From: Bacteroidota bacterium | GTDB taxonomy: Bacteria > Bacteroidota > Bacteroidia > Bacteroidales > TTA-H9 | Assembly (NCBI GenBank): GCA_003250395.1 | Contig: QKGM01000008.1 | Span: forward strand, 1-64,000 | Direction: 5' to 3' | Length of the DNA: 64,000 nucleotides | Shown: piece after piece, positions 16,669-26,822 of the stretch | How positions within the stretch are numbered: the stretch's first letter is position 1 | Layout: each line of letters opens with the position of its first letter | Translations under genes and position numbers: made by a program | Notes under the pieces: generated by a model | Told to the model about the DNA's origin: nothing | Database searches by the model: none | The model's input: only the letters and a program-made list of their open reading frames with translations

Positions 16669-17229
16669 ATGTTGATAATTAAAAAGCTAAATGCGATTTA
16701 TGATAAAATTCCGGTCCCTGTCCGTAATGTAATTTTGTTTTCGGTAATTACCCTTGGATTTCATTTCCTTTACAGGGTTACTGTTTCAACAACACATTCA
16801 TGGGGATTCGTAATGTGGTTGAATGAAGGGTTGATGGAGAGTGTATTTGATTCATCTGCATGGTTTAACCGACACATTTTGCAACTTGAGTTTAATGTTG
16901 TCGATCCGCGTACAATGATTTTTCCCGGGGCAGGTTATGTTTCTGTTACAGCTGGTTGTAGTGGTCTTAAGCAGCTTTACCAGGTTTTGGTCTTGTTTCT
17001 GCTCTATCCCGGCCCGGTGAAGCAAAAATTCTGGTATATCCCTATGGTCATGCTTGCCATGCACCTGACCAACCTTTTCAGAATCATTAGTCTTTCGGTT
17101 ATTGTTATCTGGCAGCCACAGTATTGGCATTTTTCGCACGATTGGATACTTCGTCCGTTATTTTACGCAGTTCTTTTTGCTTTTTGGGTTATCTGGGTTG
17201 AAAAGTTTCAGCTTAAGAAAAAGGCCTGA
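16669..17229 (+). CDS. Exosortase/archaeosortase-family transpeptidase
   Basis: The 186-residue membrane protein has the exosortase catalytic triad in the right order: C97 in TAGCSGLKQ, R138 in HLTNLFRI, and H157 in FSHDW. Each lies beside a hydrophobic helix, and there are about five membrane segments in all. Exosortases cleave a C-terminal sorting tag (PEP-CTERM or a variant) at the inner membrane and probably hand the protein to a glycan or lipid. The small size is like the XrtF-type enzymes of Bacteroidota, but I do not assign a subfamily. No gene in the window ends in a recognisable exosortase tag (short motif, single helix, basic cluster), so its substrate is elsewhere or unrecognised. 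Confidence 0.87.
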   Translation: MLIIKKLNAIYDKIPVPVRNVILFSVITLGFHFLYRVTVSTTHSWGFVMWLNEGLMESVFDSSAWFNRHILQLEFNVVDPRTMIFPGAGYVSVTAGCSGLKQLYQVLVLFLLYPGPVKQKFWYIPMVMLAMHLTNLFRIISLSVIVIWQPQYWHFSHDWILRPLFYAVLFAFWVIWVEKFQLKKKA

Positions 17230-17405
17230 TGTTGTTATCAAAATCTGTTTAAACATTTCGGAATTAAACATGGGTATTGTATGATGACTCGTTATTTAGA
17301 CCAGAGAATTTTAGCCTTGATTTTATATTGTAGTATAAAGGCTTAGTTAGTCATGTATGGATTTGAATTTTGATTGAAATATTTAATAATTGAATCTCTG
17401 AATAA

Positions 17406-18554
17406 ATGAAAATTGATCTTATTGCCGGTGCACGGCCCAATTTTATGAAGATCGCGCCGATTATAGATGCGATCAGAAAAGCACAGGTAAATGGCGCTGA
17501 CATCAGCTACCGGCTTATCCATACCGGCCAGCATTATGACAGGAACATGAGCGGCAGCTTTTTTGAGGAATTGGGGATCCCTGAACCGGATGTAAACCTT
17601 GGGGCTGGTGGAGGTACACAGGCCGAGCAGACAGCCGCCATCATGATTGGATATGAGCGGCTGCTTATGCAGGAGAGGAGCGACCTTTGTCTGGTAGTTG
17701 GAGATGTGACTTCTACTATGGCTTGTGCAATCAGTGCTCAGAAGCTCCATGTAAAGGTTGCGCATGTTGAGGCAGGAATCCGTTCAGGTGACTGGACTAT
17801 GCCTGAGGAGATCAACCGTATGGTAACGGACAGTATTACCAACTATTTTTTTACCACCACAACGATTGCAGATGAGAGCCTCCGCCGATCCGGAGTATCA
17901 GACGATCGCATTTTCAGGGTAGGTAATACAATGATCGACACCCTGCTGCATCACCGTTCACGGTTTATGAAGCCACCTGTATGGGATGAGATTGGTTTGA
18001 AAGAAGGAGCGTACTTTGTAATGACCCTTCACCGTCCTGCTAATGTGGATGAAGAAGAGAAATTTCGCGAATTGTTGGGAGAGATTATTTACCATGCCCG
18101 AAATCTTCCGGTGGTTTTTCCGGTTCACCCCCGTACCGCTAAAATTATTCAGACGATCCTTTCAGGAACCAACAATGGCAGAGGTGAAGCTGATCAGATG
18201 AAGGCCCGCTCTACCATAGAATCTTCTAATCTGTTTATGATTGAACCGCTTGGGTATCTGGAGTTCAATTATCTGGTTGAGAGAAGCATGGCCGTTATTA
18301 CTGATTCGGGTGGAATTACAGAAGAGACAACCGTGATGGGTGTTCCCTGTATGACTTTGCGCGATAATACCGAGCGTCCCGAAACTATCACTATTGGAAC
18401 AAACGAGCTTATCGGCACCAACCCGAAAGCTATTGGTCCTGCCATGCAGCTCCTTTTCAGCGGACAATGGAAGAAGGGGGCAATACCAGAGTTATGGGAC
18501 GGCAATACTGCTGAACGTATCGTGGATGTATTAATAAAACTGGGAGATTTTTAG
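17406..18554 (+). CDS. wecB: UDP-N-acetylglucosamine 2-epimerase, non-hydrolysing
   Basis: The 382-residue enzyme interconverts UDP-GlcNAc and UDP-ManNAc in the cytoplasm. Family marks are the GARPNFMKIAPII start, HTGQHYD (37-43), VEAGIRSGDWTMPEE (about 123-137), TLHRPANVDE, and ITDSGGITEETTVMGVP, the UDP-binding part. Length fits the family. It is the third sugar-nucleotide enzyme of this cluster and implies a ManNAc-derived residue in the glycan. Confidence 0.93.
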   Translation: MKIDLIAGARPNFMKIAPIIDAIRKAQVNGADISYRLIHTGQHYDRNMSGSFFEELGIPEPDVNLGAGGGTQAEQTAAIMIGYERLLMQERSDLCLVVGDVTSTMACAISAQKLHVKVAHVEAGIRSGDWTMPEEINRMVTDSITNYFFTTTTIADESLRRSGVSDDRIFRVGNTMIDTLLHHRSRFMKPPVWDEIGLKEGAYFVMTLHRPANVDEEEKFRELLGEIIYHARNLPVVFPVHPRTAKIIQTILSGTNNGRGEADQMKARSTIESSNLFMIEPLGYLEFNYLVERSMAVITDSGGITEETTVMGVPCMTLRDNTERPETITIGTNELIGTNPKAIGPAMQLLFSGQWKKGAIPELWDGNTAERIVDVLIKLGDF

Positions 18555-18754
18555 TCGCTTTATCAATCAAAAGTTGAATGCATCTGAAAAACTTTGTAGT
18601 ATTGGCTCCCGGGAAACCAGTACGTCGAATATTAAAACCTGATTATTTATTGAAAAGAACAGGTCTCTGCTGCTTGAGAATAACGGAAAGGAAGTGAGCT
18701 TAAAATAAAACTGATATAGTAATGAGTAGTTTTGACCCTTCTTAATTTTTAACG

Positions 18755-19156
18755 ATGCAGCCTACAAGGTCCCCGCTTTTCGATCAGCGAACTGTCATAC
18801 AACGTCTGGTTTTCTTTATTTATGTGGTGTTGATTACACTGTTAAGTCTATTGCCCGGTAGCGATTTACCATCGGTTAAATTGTTCAGACATGCCGACAA
18901 ATTGGTGCATATGTGTATGTACGCCGGGTTTACTTTTTTGTTGTTGAGGGGGTGGCCCCGTTTCTTTCGGGGAAGCGTACAATGGTTGCCGTTATTCTTA
19001 GTATTGTTCTGGGGGATGACTATGGAAATATTGCAGGATTTAGGCCATTACGGCCGCTCATTTGAGATATACGACATAGTTGCTAATGTTTCCGGTTTTT
19101 TCCCCGGATGGTTTGCCTGGCGGGTGTTGAGATGGTATAAACAGAGAAAGGGGTAA
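18755..19156 (+). CDS. VanZ-like membrane protein
   Basis: The 133-residue protein has four hydrophobic segments and VanZ-family marks: LSLLPGSDLP after helix 1, HADKLVHMCMYAGFTFLLL, and GMTMEILQDLGHYGRSFEIYDIVANVSG. Despite the name (teicoplanin resistance), most VanZ-like proteins have no known role. They recur in exosortase/EPS gene clusters, which fits its position at the end of this one. Confidence 0.8.
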   Translation: MQPTRSPLFDQRTVIQRLVFFIYVVLITLLSLLPGSDLPSVKLFRHADKLVHMCMYAGFTFLLLRGWPRFFRGSVQWLPLFLVLFWGMTMEILQDLGHYGRSFEIYDIVANVSGFFPGWFAWRVLRWYKQRKG

Positions 19157-19280
19157 TCCAGGATAGCAGGTTTGTTTTAAAATCAGATTTTCAGATTGGA
19201 TGCAATTTTGGTATTAATTGTCCGGTGATTCTTGTCCTGGCAGGGAAGTGTGTTAATCTGTAACCTGTTGAAATGCAAAA

Positions 19281-19303
19281 ACCTCCCTTATGAGGAGGCT
19301 TAG
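19281..19303 (-). terminator. Rho-independent terminator behind tRNA-Glu
   Basis: On the minus strand a CCTCC/GGAGG stem with a seven-base loop is followed by TTTTTGC, directly downstream of the tRNA gene. Confidence 0.65.
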
Positions 19304-19307
19304 TACG

Positions 19308-19379
19308 TAGCCCGTAGGGGAATCGAACCCCTGTTACCAGGATGAAAACCTGACGTCCTAACCCCTAGACGAACGGGCC
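19308..19379 (-). tRNA. tRNA-Glu (anticodon TTC)
   Basis: The minus strand folds as a 72-nt tRNA. Acceptor GGCCCGT pairs with ACGGGCT (first pair G-U). The D-arm contains TCTAGGGGTTAGGA, the anticodon loop reads TTTTCAT (anticodon TTC), and the T-arm is CAGGGGTTCGATTCCCCTA. The discriminator is A, and CCA is not encoded. The body is canonical for tRNA-Glu. Confidence 0.95.
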
Positions 19380-19864
19380 ATTTTTTGAAGAACTACCGTG
19401 TGGTTAACGGGTGTGCAAAAGTACTTCTTTTTTTGAAAATACCAAACAGTGATTGCAAAATATTCAAAAATTCCGGATAAAAAATGGTTGAACAAAGAGC
19501 AGGATTGATTTTCAATAGTCTTGGAGAGTAACTCAGACCAGGTTTTTTCCCGATGTATATAAAATTGAATATAGCAGAACCTGGCTTTTGATTTCTGTTT
19601 TTATTGCATCATCGGTAAAATTTTTGTAACAGAATAATTTAGTGCTATCAGAAATACAGGAATAATTGGATTTATTATTATCTGGTTGTATTAATCATGC
19701 GTGACCGCAATCAATACAAAATATCTTAGAAGTAATTTTCCTAAATTTACCAGTTATCTGCCAAAGCAGAATGACAAAGAATTGTGAGAGATGTCATATG
19801 TGGTTTGGTTAATATTGCTGTCATAAACGGGCATGATACAAAAGCCTGAATTAAGTTCTGTAAT
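19380..19864. other. AT-rich spacer, no gene seen
   Basis: About 485 bp between tRNA-Glu and the antiporter gene. It should carry the tRNA promoter (minus strand, left end) and the antiporter promoter (plus strand, right end). No clear coding sequence or repeat is visible. Confidence 0.5.
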
Positions 19865-21571
19865 ATGGATATCCCCATTTTGAAAAGTGTCATTATTTTA
19901 TTCGCCATTGCGGTCGTGGTGATTCTGATAAGTAAGAGGTTGCGGGTACCTGTCATTATCGGTTACCTGTTGACCGGAATGGTAGCAGGTCCTCATGGAT
20001 TAGGCCTTGTGAACAATCTCCATGAAATCGACATGTTGGCGGAGATTGGTATTATTCTGCTGTTGTTTTCTATTGGCATCGAGTTTTCGCTCCAGAAGTT
20101 TATCAGAATGAAGGCAATGGTACTTGGTGGTGGAATGATTCAGGTTGTACTCACTGTATGCCTTGTATTTCTGGTAGCTGGTGTTGCCGGAAGCCGGAAC
20201 AATGAAGCATGGTTTATTGGTATGTTGCTGGCACTTAGCAGTACAGCTATTGTCATCAGAGTGATTCAGGAATCGGGGGCCATTGATAGTCCCCGGGGCC
20301 GTACTTCGCTTTCTATTCTGATATTTCAGGATCTGGCAATTATTCCTATGATCCTGGTTTTACCAATACTGGCGGGAAAGTCGTCAGGTAGCCTGAAAGA
20401 AATATCTGTACTGATTATTAAGGTTATTAGCGTGACAGTAGTAGTAATTGTAGGAGCACGAAAACTGGTGCCGTTAACCTTATTGAAAGTGGCCAGGACA
20501 CAAAGCAACGAATTGTTTTTGCTTACTGTTATCGTGATCGCTTTCGCAGTCGCCTGGCTTACCTCGCTTGTAGGACTGTCATTGGCTCTCGGAGCATTCA
20601 TGGCAGGACTTATTATTTCAGAGTCAGAATTCAGCGAACATGCCCTTGGTAATATACTTCCCTTTATAAGCGTGTTCACGAGTTTCTTTTTTATCTCGGT
20701 AGGAATGCTGCTCGATTTAAGGTTTTTAATGACAAACATTGGACTCGTGATACTAGTGACAACGATTGTCTTGATGATCAAAACATTGACCGGAACCATC
20801 CCGGTTGTGATGATGGGTTATCCTCTAAGGGTGGCGTTGATGACAGGTATAACGATTAGTCAGGTGGGGGAATTCTCATTCATACTTAGCAGGATGGGGG
20901 TAAATGAAGGAATACTTTCTGCCGGTAATTATCAACTATTTCTAAGTGTTTCAGTACTAACAATGGCATTGACTCCCATGTTGGCAAATAGAGCACACTA
21001 TGCTGCAGATCTTGTTGTAAAGCTTCCTTTTCCTGTGTGGTTGAAAAATGGCGGCAGAAAAGAAGACATCCCTTATAAAGATGATGAAGTGTCTGATCAT
21101 CTTATCATAATCGGATATGGTATTAATGGGCGAAATGTAGCAACTGCAGCGAGAAAGGCGGGTATACGTTACCGTGTACTCGAGATGAATCCTGAAACGG
21201 TAAGGGTTGAAGCTTCAAAAGGGATTCCTATCGCCTTTGGAGATGCTACTCAGGAAGGGGTTCTCAAACATGCCGGTATCATGAGGGCAAGGGTGCTTGT
21301 TGTTACGATCGCTCACCCAAATGGTATCAGGCAGATTACAAGCCTGGCAAGGCGTATGAATACAGGTATACACATCATTATCCGGACCCGGTTTATTGCC
21401 AATATAAAACCGTTGTTTCTGCTTGGTGCCAATGAAGTGATTCCGGAGGAATTCGAAACCAGTATTGAGATTTTCGTAAGGGTTCTGATACATTATGAGG
21501 TCGATCAAAGTAAAATAGACGGAATGGTTAGTGAAATTCGAGCCAATAGCTATCAGTTTTTGAGAAATTAA
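19865..21571 (+). CDS. Monovalent cation:proton antiporter CPA2 (Kef-type) with RCK/TrkA-N domain
   Basis: The 568-residue inner-membrane protein has a Na+/H+-exchanger domain with about 12 helices (residues 1-390), marked by VPVIIGYLLTGMVAGPHGLGLV, GLSLALGAFMAGLIISES and SVGMLLDL. A cytoplasmic TrkA-N (NAD-binding) domain follows from about 415 (HLIIIGYGINGRNVATAARKAGI), with FGDATQEGVLKHAGI typical of nucleotide gating. Domain order fits KefB/KefC/YbaL. No ancillary KefF/G gene is adjacent. The exact ion (K+ or Na+) cannot be told. Confidence 0.9.
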   Translation: MDIPILKSVIILFAIAVVVILISKRLRVPVIIGYLLTGMVAGPHGLGLVNNLHEIDMLAEIGIILLLFSIGIEFSLQKFIRMKAMVLGGGMIQVVLTVCLVFLVAGVAGSRNNEAWFIGMLLALSSTAIVIRVIQESGAIDSPRGRTSLSILIFQDLAIIPMILVLPILAGKSSGSLKEISVLIIKVISVTVVVIVGARKLVPLTLLKVARTQSNELFLLTVIVIAFAVAWLTSLVGLSLALGAFMAGLIISESEFSEHALGNILPFISVFTSFFFISVGMLLDLRFLMTNIGLVILVTTIVLMIKTLTGTIPVVMMGYPLRVALMTGITISQVGEFSFILSRMGVNEGILSAGNYQLFLSVSVLTMALTPMLANRAHYAADLVVKLPFPVWLKNGGRKEDIPYKDDEVSDHLIIIGYGINGRNVATAARKAGIRYRVLEMNPETVRVEASKGIPIAFGDATQEGVLKHAGIMRARVLVVTIAHPNGIRQITSLARRMNTGIHIIIRTRFIANIKPLFLLGANEVIPEEFETSIEIFVRVLIHYEVDQSKIDGMVSEIRANSYQFLRN

Positions 21572-21659
21572 CCGTTTACCTTTCCAATAGTCGTATGATT
21601 AGCCATCGCTAAGTAAATACGAGTAATTTTGTCTTACTCTAATTTTCTGTGAACTAACT

Positions 21660-22670
21660 ATGTTACATAAAAGCAATTTCTTCTGTATTTTCATTGTGGC
21701 TATTTCAGTCACATCGTGTGTTACAACTCATAAAGTTGATTTTGAGGTTATGTGGCCCGCTAAAGTGCAGGTTCCTGCCAACATCAGGCATCTTACCCTT
21801 GTAAACAATTGCCTGCTTACGCAATCTGACAGTATGGGAACATATTATGGATTTCAGAATAATCTTTATTACGACACTACCCGTATTGATACAATGTTAT
21901 CGATGTCGGCACTTGACGGGCTGGCTGCTAAAATTACAGAAACGGGGCGATATACTTTGTCGGCTGAACCTGTCATTGTTCCGCTAAAGGATACCTCTGA
22001 AATCAGAAAACCACTTATGCCTGAGATGCTGGATCTCATAACACCCGATGAGACCGATGGGGTTGTTGTACTAGAAAGTATTAGTACTTACGATCAGGTT
22101 GATTATTATTATGGGTTTAACGATGTGGTGAATGCGCAGCTTACGGTGCTCGCAGCAACTGCCTGGCGTATGTATGATTTGACAGAGAAAAAGGTCATTG
22201 ACCGGTGGATTTATATAGATACCCTTCAGTTTTATGGAGATGGTTATACAGTGAGTAGTGCTCTGAGTCCGTTGCCCGACAGGTATGAGTCATTGCGGCG
22301 GGTTGCTCTTGCAGCGGGAGAAAGGTATGGCAGCCAGATTTCCCCATATTGGAAGTCTGTCAGCCGCATTTATCTGAGCGATAATAGTGAAGCAATGGAG
22401 AAGGCTCGGCAGGCAGCGGCAGCTGATCATTGGGAGACTGCAGCAGCTGAATGGCAAAAACTGACGGAAGGTAAAAATCAAAGACGTGCAGCCATGGCCT
22501 GCTTAAATATGGCAGTTGCTTCCGAAGTGCTTGGTAATCTGGAAATGGCTCGATATTGGCTCAATCAGTCTATCTCCCGAAAGCAGTTGCCTCAGGCTGT
22601 AAGATATAACTCAGTACTTAAAACAAGGGAGAAGAGGCTGGAAGTGTTAAAATCGCAGTTTGGAGAATAA
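21660..22670 (+). CDS. DUF6340-like lipoprotein
   Basis: The 336-residue protein carries a lipoprotein signal (FIVAISVTSCVTTHK, lipobox Cys near residue 20). The VPANIRHLTLVNN segment, DGLAAKITETGRYTL and a C-terminal two-TPR section (AAADHWETAAAEWQKL...RAAMACLNMAVASEVLGNLEMARYWL) agree with the Bacteroidota DUF6340 family. Role unknown; an outer- or inner-membrane lipid-anchored periplasmic position is likely. Confidence 0.75.
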   Translation: MLHKSNFFCIFIVAISVTSCVTTHKVDFEVMWPAKVQVPANIRHLTLVNNCLLTQSDSMGTYYGFQNNLYYDTTRIDTMLSMSALDGLAAKITETGRYTLSAEPVIVPLKDTSEIRKPLMPEMLDLITPDETDGVVVLESISTYDQVDYYYGFNDVVNAQLTVLAATAWRMYDLTEKKVIDRWIYIDTLQFYGDGYTVSSALSPLPDRYESLRRVALAAGERYGSQISPYWKSVSRIYLSDNSEAMEKARQAAAADHWETAAAEWQKLTEGKNQRRAAMACLNMAVASEVLGNLEMARYWLNQSISRKQLPQAVRYNSVLKTREKRLEVLKSQFGE

Positions 22671-22736
22671 GTTTATGTTGTAATGATTTACGGGTAAGGT
22701 CTCGATAATATATTGTATTTAATATTTTACAATGTG

Positions 22737-24131
22737 TTAAGAGTTATTAAGTCTGGCTGTTTCTAATTCGGCTGTTTGCCCTTTCAGGAAGATAGCTCCC
22801 GCGGCAAGTCCAATGGCGATGATGCCGCAAATAGTAAATGCCATTCCGAATCCGCCACCTGTTTTAGAGGGAGAGGCCGCAATTGCTCCTATCATGGAGG
22901 CTCCTGTCAGTTGTCCGAGGCTTATAAAAATCATTAGAAGGCCTTGTGCTGATGCCCGGTCGCGTCGATCAGCCTCGCTAAGCATGATGTAATTCAGAGA
23001 GCTACGCATACTGAATCCAACTCCTATCAGCGCTCCGGCAAGGTAAAACACCCATTTCTCATGAGGAAGGGTTCCGGTTAGAAGTAGTCCTGAAGCCGCA
23101 AGAATCAATCCGGTCAGGATAACTGCACGGCTGCCTTTCCAGTCGGTCACTCGGCCGGCAATTGGAGCCGCTATGGCACTCCCGGCGATGACTGGAATCA
23201 GCATAAAACCTGCTGAAGATTCATTAACCCTGAAGAGAGAAATGATTAATTGCGGTACGAATACAAACGATGCCTGAAACAGGCCAAGCCCAAAAGCCAT
23301 CAGGCCAACCAGCCGAACTTGTTTGTTGAACAGAAATTCAATTTTTACAACCGGATACGGTTCCTGTCGTTCAATGGCGATCAGGAGGATGATGGAAAGG
23401 GTTGCAGAGGCAAACCAAATAAGCGTGACCGGGTTGAAAAGCGAATGAAAGAAAAATTCCGGCTTCAGATTACTGATCCCTAATGTTACAAAAATAAGTC
23501 CGGCTGTTAGTGTTATGATGCCCCTTATGTCAATGTCGTCAGCAGAAGCTACCACTTTGGAAGGCAATCTTCGAAGGCTGGCCAGTATAAGAATAATACT
23601 GACCGGGACATTGATGAAGAAGAGGGTATTCCATTGAAAGAAGTGCAAAACTGTACCAGCCAGAACAGGCCCAATGATGAATGCTACACCAAAAACAGCA
23701 CCTATTAAGCCAAGCATCCTTCCACGTTTCTCAGGGGGGTATATATCACCAATGACTGCTGAAGCAACTGGTAGTATTCCGCTGACTCCGAAACCCTGGA
23801 TGCCTCTTCCTATCATAAGAACAATATAATTATCCGTCAGCGAAACAACCAATGATCCAAGGCCAAAGATGCCGACTGCCGTGATATATATATTACGGCG
23901 TCCGAATACATCAGATAGCCGCGACATGAGAGGTATTCCCGCAAGGGAAGCCAGTACGTATACTGAAAATATCCAAGACAGGTATAAGGGATCCATCCAC
24001 AGTGTGCGTTCTATTGAAGGTAATGCAGGCCCAACGATTGAAATATCAAGTGCTCCCATCAAGACTCCAATGATCAGAACCGTCATAACTGACTTTCTGC
24101 TCGCTTCATCAGTCGTATTTTTCGGTATCAT
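22737..24131 (-). CDS. MFS multidrug exporter, DHA2 (EmrB/QacA) type
   Basis: The 464-residue membrane protein has 12-14 helices. It shows the DHA2 start MGALDISIVGPALPSIERTL, motif A LSDVFGRRNIY (about 73-83), and motif C-like GAVFGVAFIIGPVLAG (about 143-158). It is probably a proton-driven drug or metabolite exporter. No EmrA-type partner or regulator lies beside it, and it is divergent from the histidine kinase with 93 bp between starts. Confidence 0.87.
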   Translation of the reverse strand: MIPKNTTDEASRKSVMTVLIIGVLMGALDISIVGPALPSIERTLWMDPLYLSWIFSVYVLASLAGIPLMSRLSDVFGRRNIYITAVGIFGLGSLVVSLTDNYIVLMIGRGIQGFGVSGILPVASAVIGDIYPPEKRGRMLGLIGAVFGVAFIIGPVLAGTVLHFFQWNTLFFINVPVSIILILASLRRLPSKVVASADDIDIRGIITLTAGLIFVTLGISNLKPEFFFHSLFNPVTLIWFASATLSIILLIAIERQEPYPVVKIEFLFNKQVRLVGLMAFGLGLFQASFVFVPQLIISLFRVNESSAGFMLIPVIAGSAIAAPIAGRVTDWKGSRAVILTGLILAASGLLLTGTLPHEKWVFYLAGALIGVGFSMRSSLNYIMLSEADRRDRASAQGLLMIFISLGQLTGASMIGAIAASPSKTGGGFGMAFTICGIIAIGLAAGAIFLKGQTAELETARLNNS

Positions 24132-24190
24132 TTTCCGAGCAATCGTTTTGTTAGTTTTTAAATAAATTGTTTATCTCCCTGAAAAATCTC

Positions 24191-24198
24191 TATCTTCG
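24191..24198 (+). promoter_or_regulatory. Candidate -7 element TATCTTCG for the histidine kinase
   Basis: TATCTTCG (one mismatch from TAnnTTTG) lies 26 bp before the ATG at 24225, with a TTG about 21 bp upstream in the -33 position. It sits in the divergent spacer shared with the MFS gene. Confidence 0.35.
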
Positions 24199-24224
24199 TT
24201 TCCGGATTTCCAAGTTCAACATTC

Positions 24225-26822
24225 ATGCAGCACTTTGGTTCACGTCCCGGACATCTCTTTTACAGGTTAGTTTTCCAGAGCCTGCTGGTTCTGGTTATAG
24301 CAGCCTGTACATCCCGTACAGGTATAGAAAAGAATGAGTCACCAGGAGAAACAGTTAGCCTGGCTGATTCACTTGTTGAAAGCGGTAACTTTCCTTTAAC
24401 GGAAGAGTTGTTTGGATATTTCAGGATTATTCATTCTACACGTGATGGTAAAGATAAGGCACTTGAACGCACTTATGCTGCTCTTGCTCTTTTTTATCAT
24501 TACAAAGCAAAATCAGAAATTCCCGAGGCAATACAATATGGTAACTTCATTTATCATAATGCTCCCGATGGTTTTCCTGATAAGCGAAGGGCATACTTTT
24601 ATGACGATATCGGATTTTGTTACGCCATGGCTGGAAAATTTGATTCTGCTCTTCTTAATGTAAAGCTGAGTATCCCTCTTCTTGAGAAATTGAATGACAG
24701 TACAAAGCTTGCCTGGTCTTTTAATGCCTTGGGAAATATCCATCTGATGATGAAAAACCTGCCTGAAGCAAGAAGAGAGTACTTAAAAGCAATGCATATC
24801 AACAGGGGGCAGAACAATCTGAATGGTCTTGCTCTTAATATGCTTAACATAGCATCGATTCAGGAAGATGAGAAACAACCCGATTCGGCTCTTCTTACTC
24901 TTGGACAGGCATTGCCACTGGCACTTAGGGCAGATGCAAAGAAGGCTGCGTTGGATATTGCAAATAACATGGGTGGTATCCTTTTCCAGCGTAAACAATA
25001 TGATTCAGCATACAGGTATTATAAACTGGCGCAATCATTAAAACTCTCCACAGGAACTTATAATGAAGTAAACCTTGCGCTTAACCTGGCTTTATGTGAA
25101 GCCCTCATGGGGCATATGCCTGCCGCCAGAAAAGCATTTGATAGTTTGCTGGTAGTTTCCAGGGAGCAGGGCTATGGTAAGCAGATGACCATCATTTACG
25201 GCTTTATGTCGGAGTTATATCAGCGACAAGGCAGGATAGATCTTGCCCTGCAATTCGAGAAAAAATCCGGTGCAATCAAAGATAGTCTGATTGCAATGAA
25301 TTGGGAGAAAGAGATGAAGGAATCGGTCGAGAAGACTGATATCAGCGAGAAGGAGTTCAACCGGCAACTCCAGAATAGCCTGGCACTTGAGAAAGTGAAA
25401 CAGACGCGGAATATGCTGATTTATATTATTGTATTTACTCTGGTGTTGTCGGTATTTATGTTTGTTGCACTGCGAAAACAGAGGCTTACCAGCAGGGAAC
25501 TGATTAAGACATCAGATGATCTGAAGGAGGCCAATCAGAATATTGTCAGGATCAGTGAGATTGGTCAGGATATAATTTCTCATACAGGTAGTTCCGATAT
25601 CATCAGGCACCTATACAGTCATCTTCAAAATCTGATGCCCTGCAATATTCTTGCTATTGGAATGTATGACCAAACTGATGATTCGCTTACCTTCTCAGAT
25701 GCCATAGAGAACAACGAGATACTTCCTGTATTCTCCTATAACAGCTCCGATAAAAACAGCTTTCCGGTACTTTGCTTCAATAACCAGAAACCGATTGTGG
25801 TTAATAGCATGCGGGAGGAGGTTGGTTTATGGTTTCCCTCCGATTCATTAACAGAGCCAAAGACATCTGTTGTTGCTCAGGCAAGAGTATATATTCCATT
25901 AACAGTGAGCCGGAACAGAATCGGCGTTTTTACAGTCCAGAGCTATGAACCTTGGGTCTATAACAACCACCATGTTTCCATTCTGCATAGTATCGGGATT
26001 TATCTGGCTATTGCCCTTCAAAATACTTTAAACTATGAATCAGTTGCAAGGCAACGTGATGAACGGGATAGAGCTTTGGAGCAGTTGAAACTGAGAGAGG
26101 AACAGCTTCGTGAAACCAATGCGGCAAAGGATAAGTTTTTTAGTATCATTGCTCACGACCTTAAGAATCCATTCAGCTCTATATTGGGATTCAGTGATGT
26201 TTTGACGCGTGAATGGGATAACTTTGATGAAAAGGCAAAGCATACTTTTATCAGGAGCATAAGTCTTGCCTCCCAGAGTACCTATCGTTTACTGGAAAAC
26301 CTGTTGATGTGGTCCCGTACCCAGACCGGCGGACTCCGTTTTAATCCTGAAGTAATCGATTTGAGTAATATAGCACTGGAGTCCATCAGAGTAGTAACCG
26401 GGCAGGCTGAAGCAAAAAAAGTACAGGTGATAAGTTATATCCCGTTCAATACCGCGGTATTGGCTGATGAAAACATGCTTCAGACGGTGTTTAGAAACCT
26501 GCTGACCAACGCGATTAAATTTAGCTTCCAGGGGGGAGTGGTGTCAATGTCGGCATACAATGATGGAGATTGGTGCCGTATTGAAATTTCAGATAATGGT
26601 ATTGGTATTACTATTGAAGACCAGGTTAACCTATTCAGAATTGATCGAAGTGTAAAACAACCCGGTACCGATAACGAAACAGGTTCAGGTCTTGGCCTTC
26701 TGTTATGCCATGAATTAATCAATCAGCATGGCGGAAAAATATGGGTAGAGAGTGAACCCGGAAGAGGCAGCCGTTTTAGTTTTATCCTACCCATTCACAA
26801 TGAAAATAAAGTTGAAGCATGA
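24225..26822 (+). CDS. TPR-GAF hybrid sensor histidine kinase
   Basis: The 865-residue kinase begins with a signal/lipobox (VIAACTS, Cys 28). A TPR sensor region covers about residues 80-350, and a membrane helix lies at 397-416. A GAF domain (about 445-600) and a coiled linker (605-636) follow, then HisKA with H644 in FFSIIAHDLKNPFSS. The HATPase has N762 (NLLTNAIKF), DNGIG (790-794) and GSGLGL (820-825). There is no receiver domain, so an external response regulator is expected; none is adjacent. Its stop overlaps the next start by four bases (ATGA), so translation of the following two genes is probably coupled to it. The signal is unknown. Confidence 0.9.
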   Translation: MQHFGSRPGHLFYRLVFQSLLVLVIAACTSRTGIEKNESPGETVSLADSLVESGNFPLTEELFGYFRIIHSTRDGKDKALERTYAALALFYHYKAKSEIPEAIQYGNFIYHNAPDGFPDKRRAYFYDDIGFCYAMAGKFDSALLNVKLSIPLLEKLNDSTKLAWSFNALGNIHLMMKNLPEARREYLKAMHINRGQNNLNGLALNMLNIASIQEDEKQPDSALLTLGQALPLALRADAKKAALDIANNMGGILFQRKQYDSAYRYYKLAQSLKLSTGTYNEVNLALNLALCEALMGHMPAARKAFDSLLVVSREQGYGKQMTIIYGFMSELYQRQGRIDLALQFEKKSGAIKDSLIAMNWEKEMKESVEKTDISEKEFNRQLQNSLALEKVKQTRNMLIYIIVFTLVLSVFMFVALRKQRLTSRELIKTSDDLKEANQNIVRISEIGQDIISHTGSSDIIRHLYSHLQNLMPCNILAIGMYDQTDDSLTFSDAIENNEILPVFSYNSSDKNSFPVLCFNNQKPIVVNSMREEVGLWFPSDSLTEPKTSVVAQARVYIPLTVSRNRIGVFTVQSYEPWVYNNHHVSILHSIGIYLAIALQNTLNYESVARQRDERDRALEQLKLREEQLRETNAAKDKFFSIIAHDLKNPFSSILGFSDVLTREWDNFDEKAKHTFIRSISLASQSTYRLLENLLMWSRTQTGGLRFNPEVIDLSNIALESIRVVTGQAEAKKVQVISYIPFNTAVLADENMLQTVFRNLLTNAIKFSFQGGVVSMSAYNDGDWCRIEISDNGIGITIEDQVNLFRIDRSVKQPGTDNETGSGLGLLLCHELINQHGGKIWVESEPGRGSRFSFILPIHNENKVEA

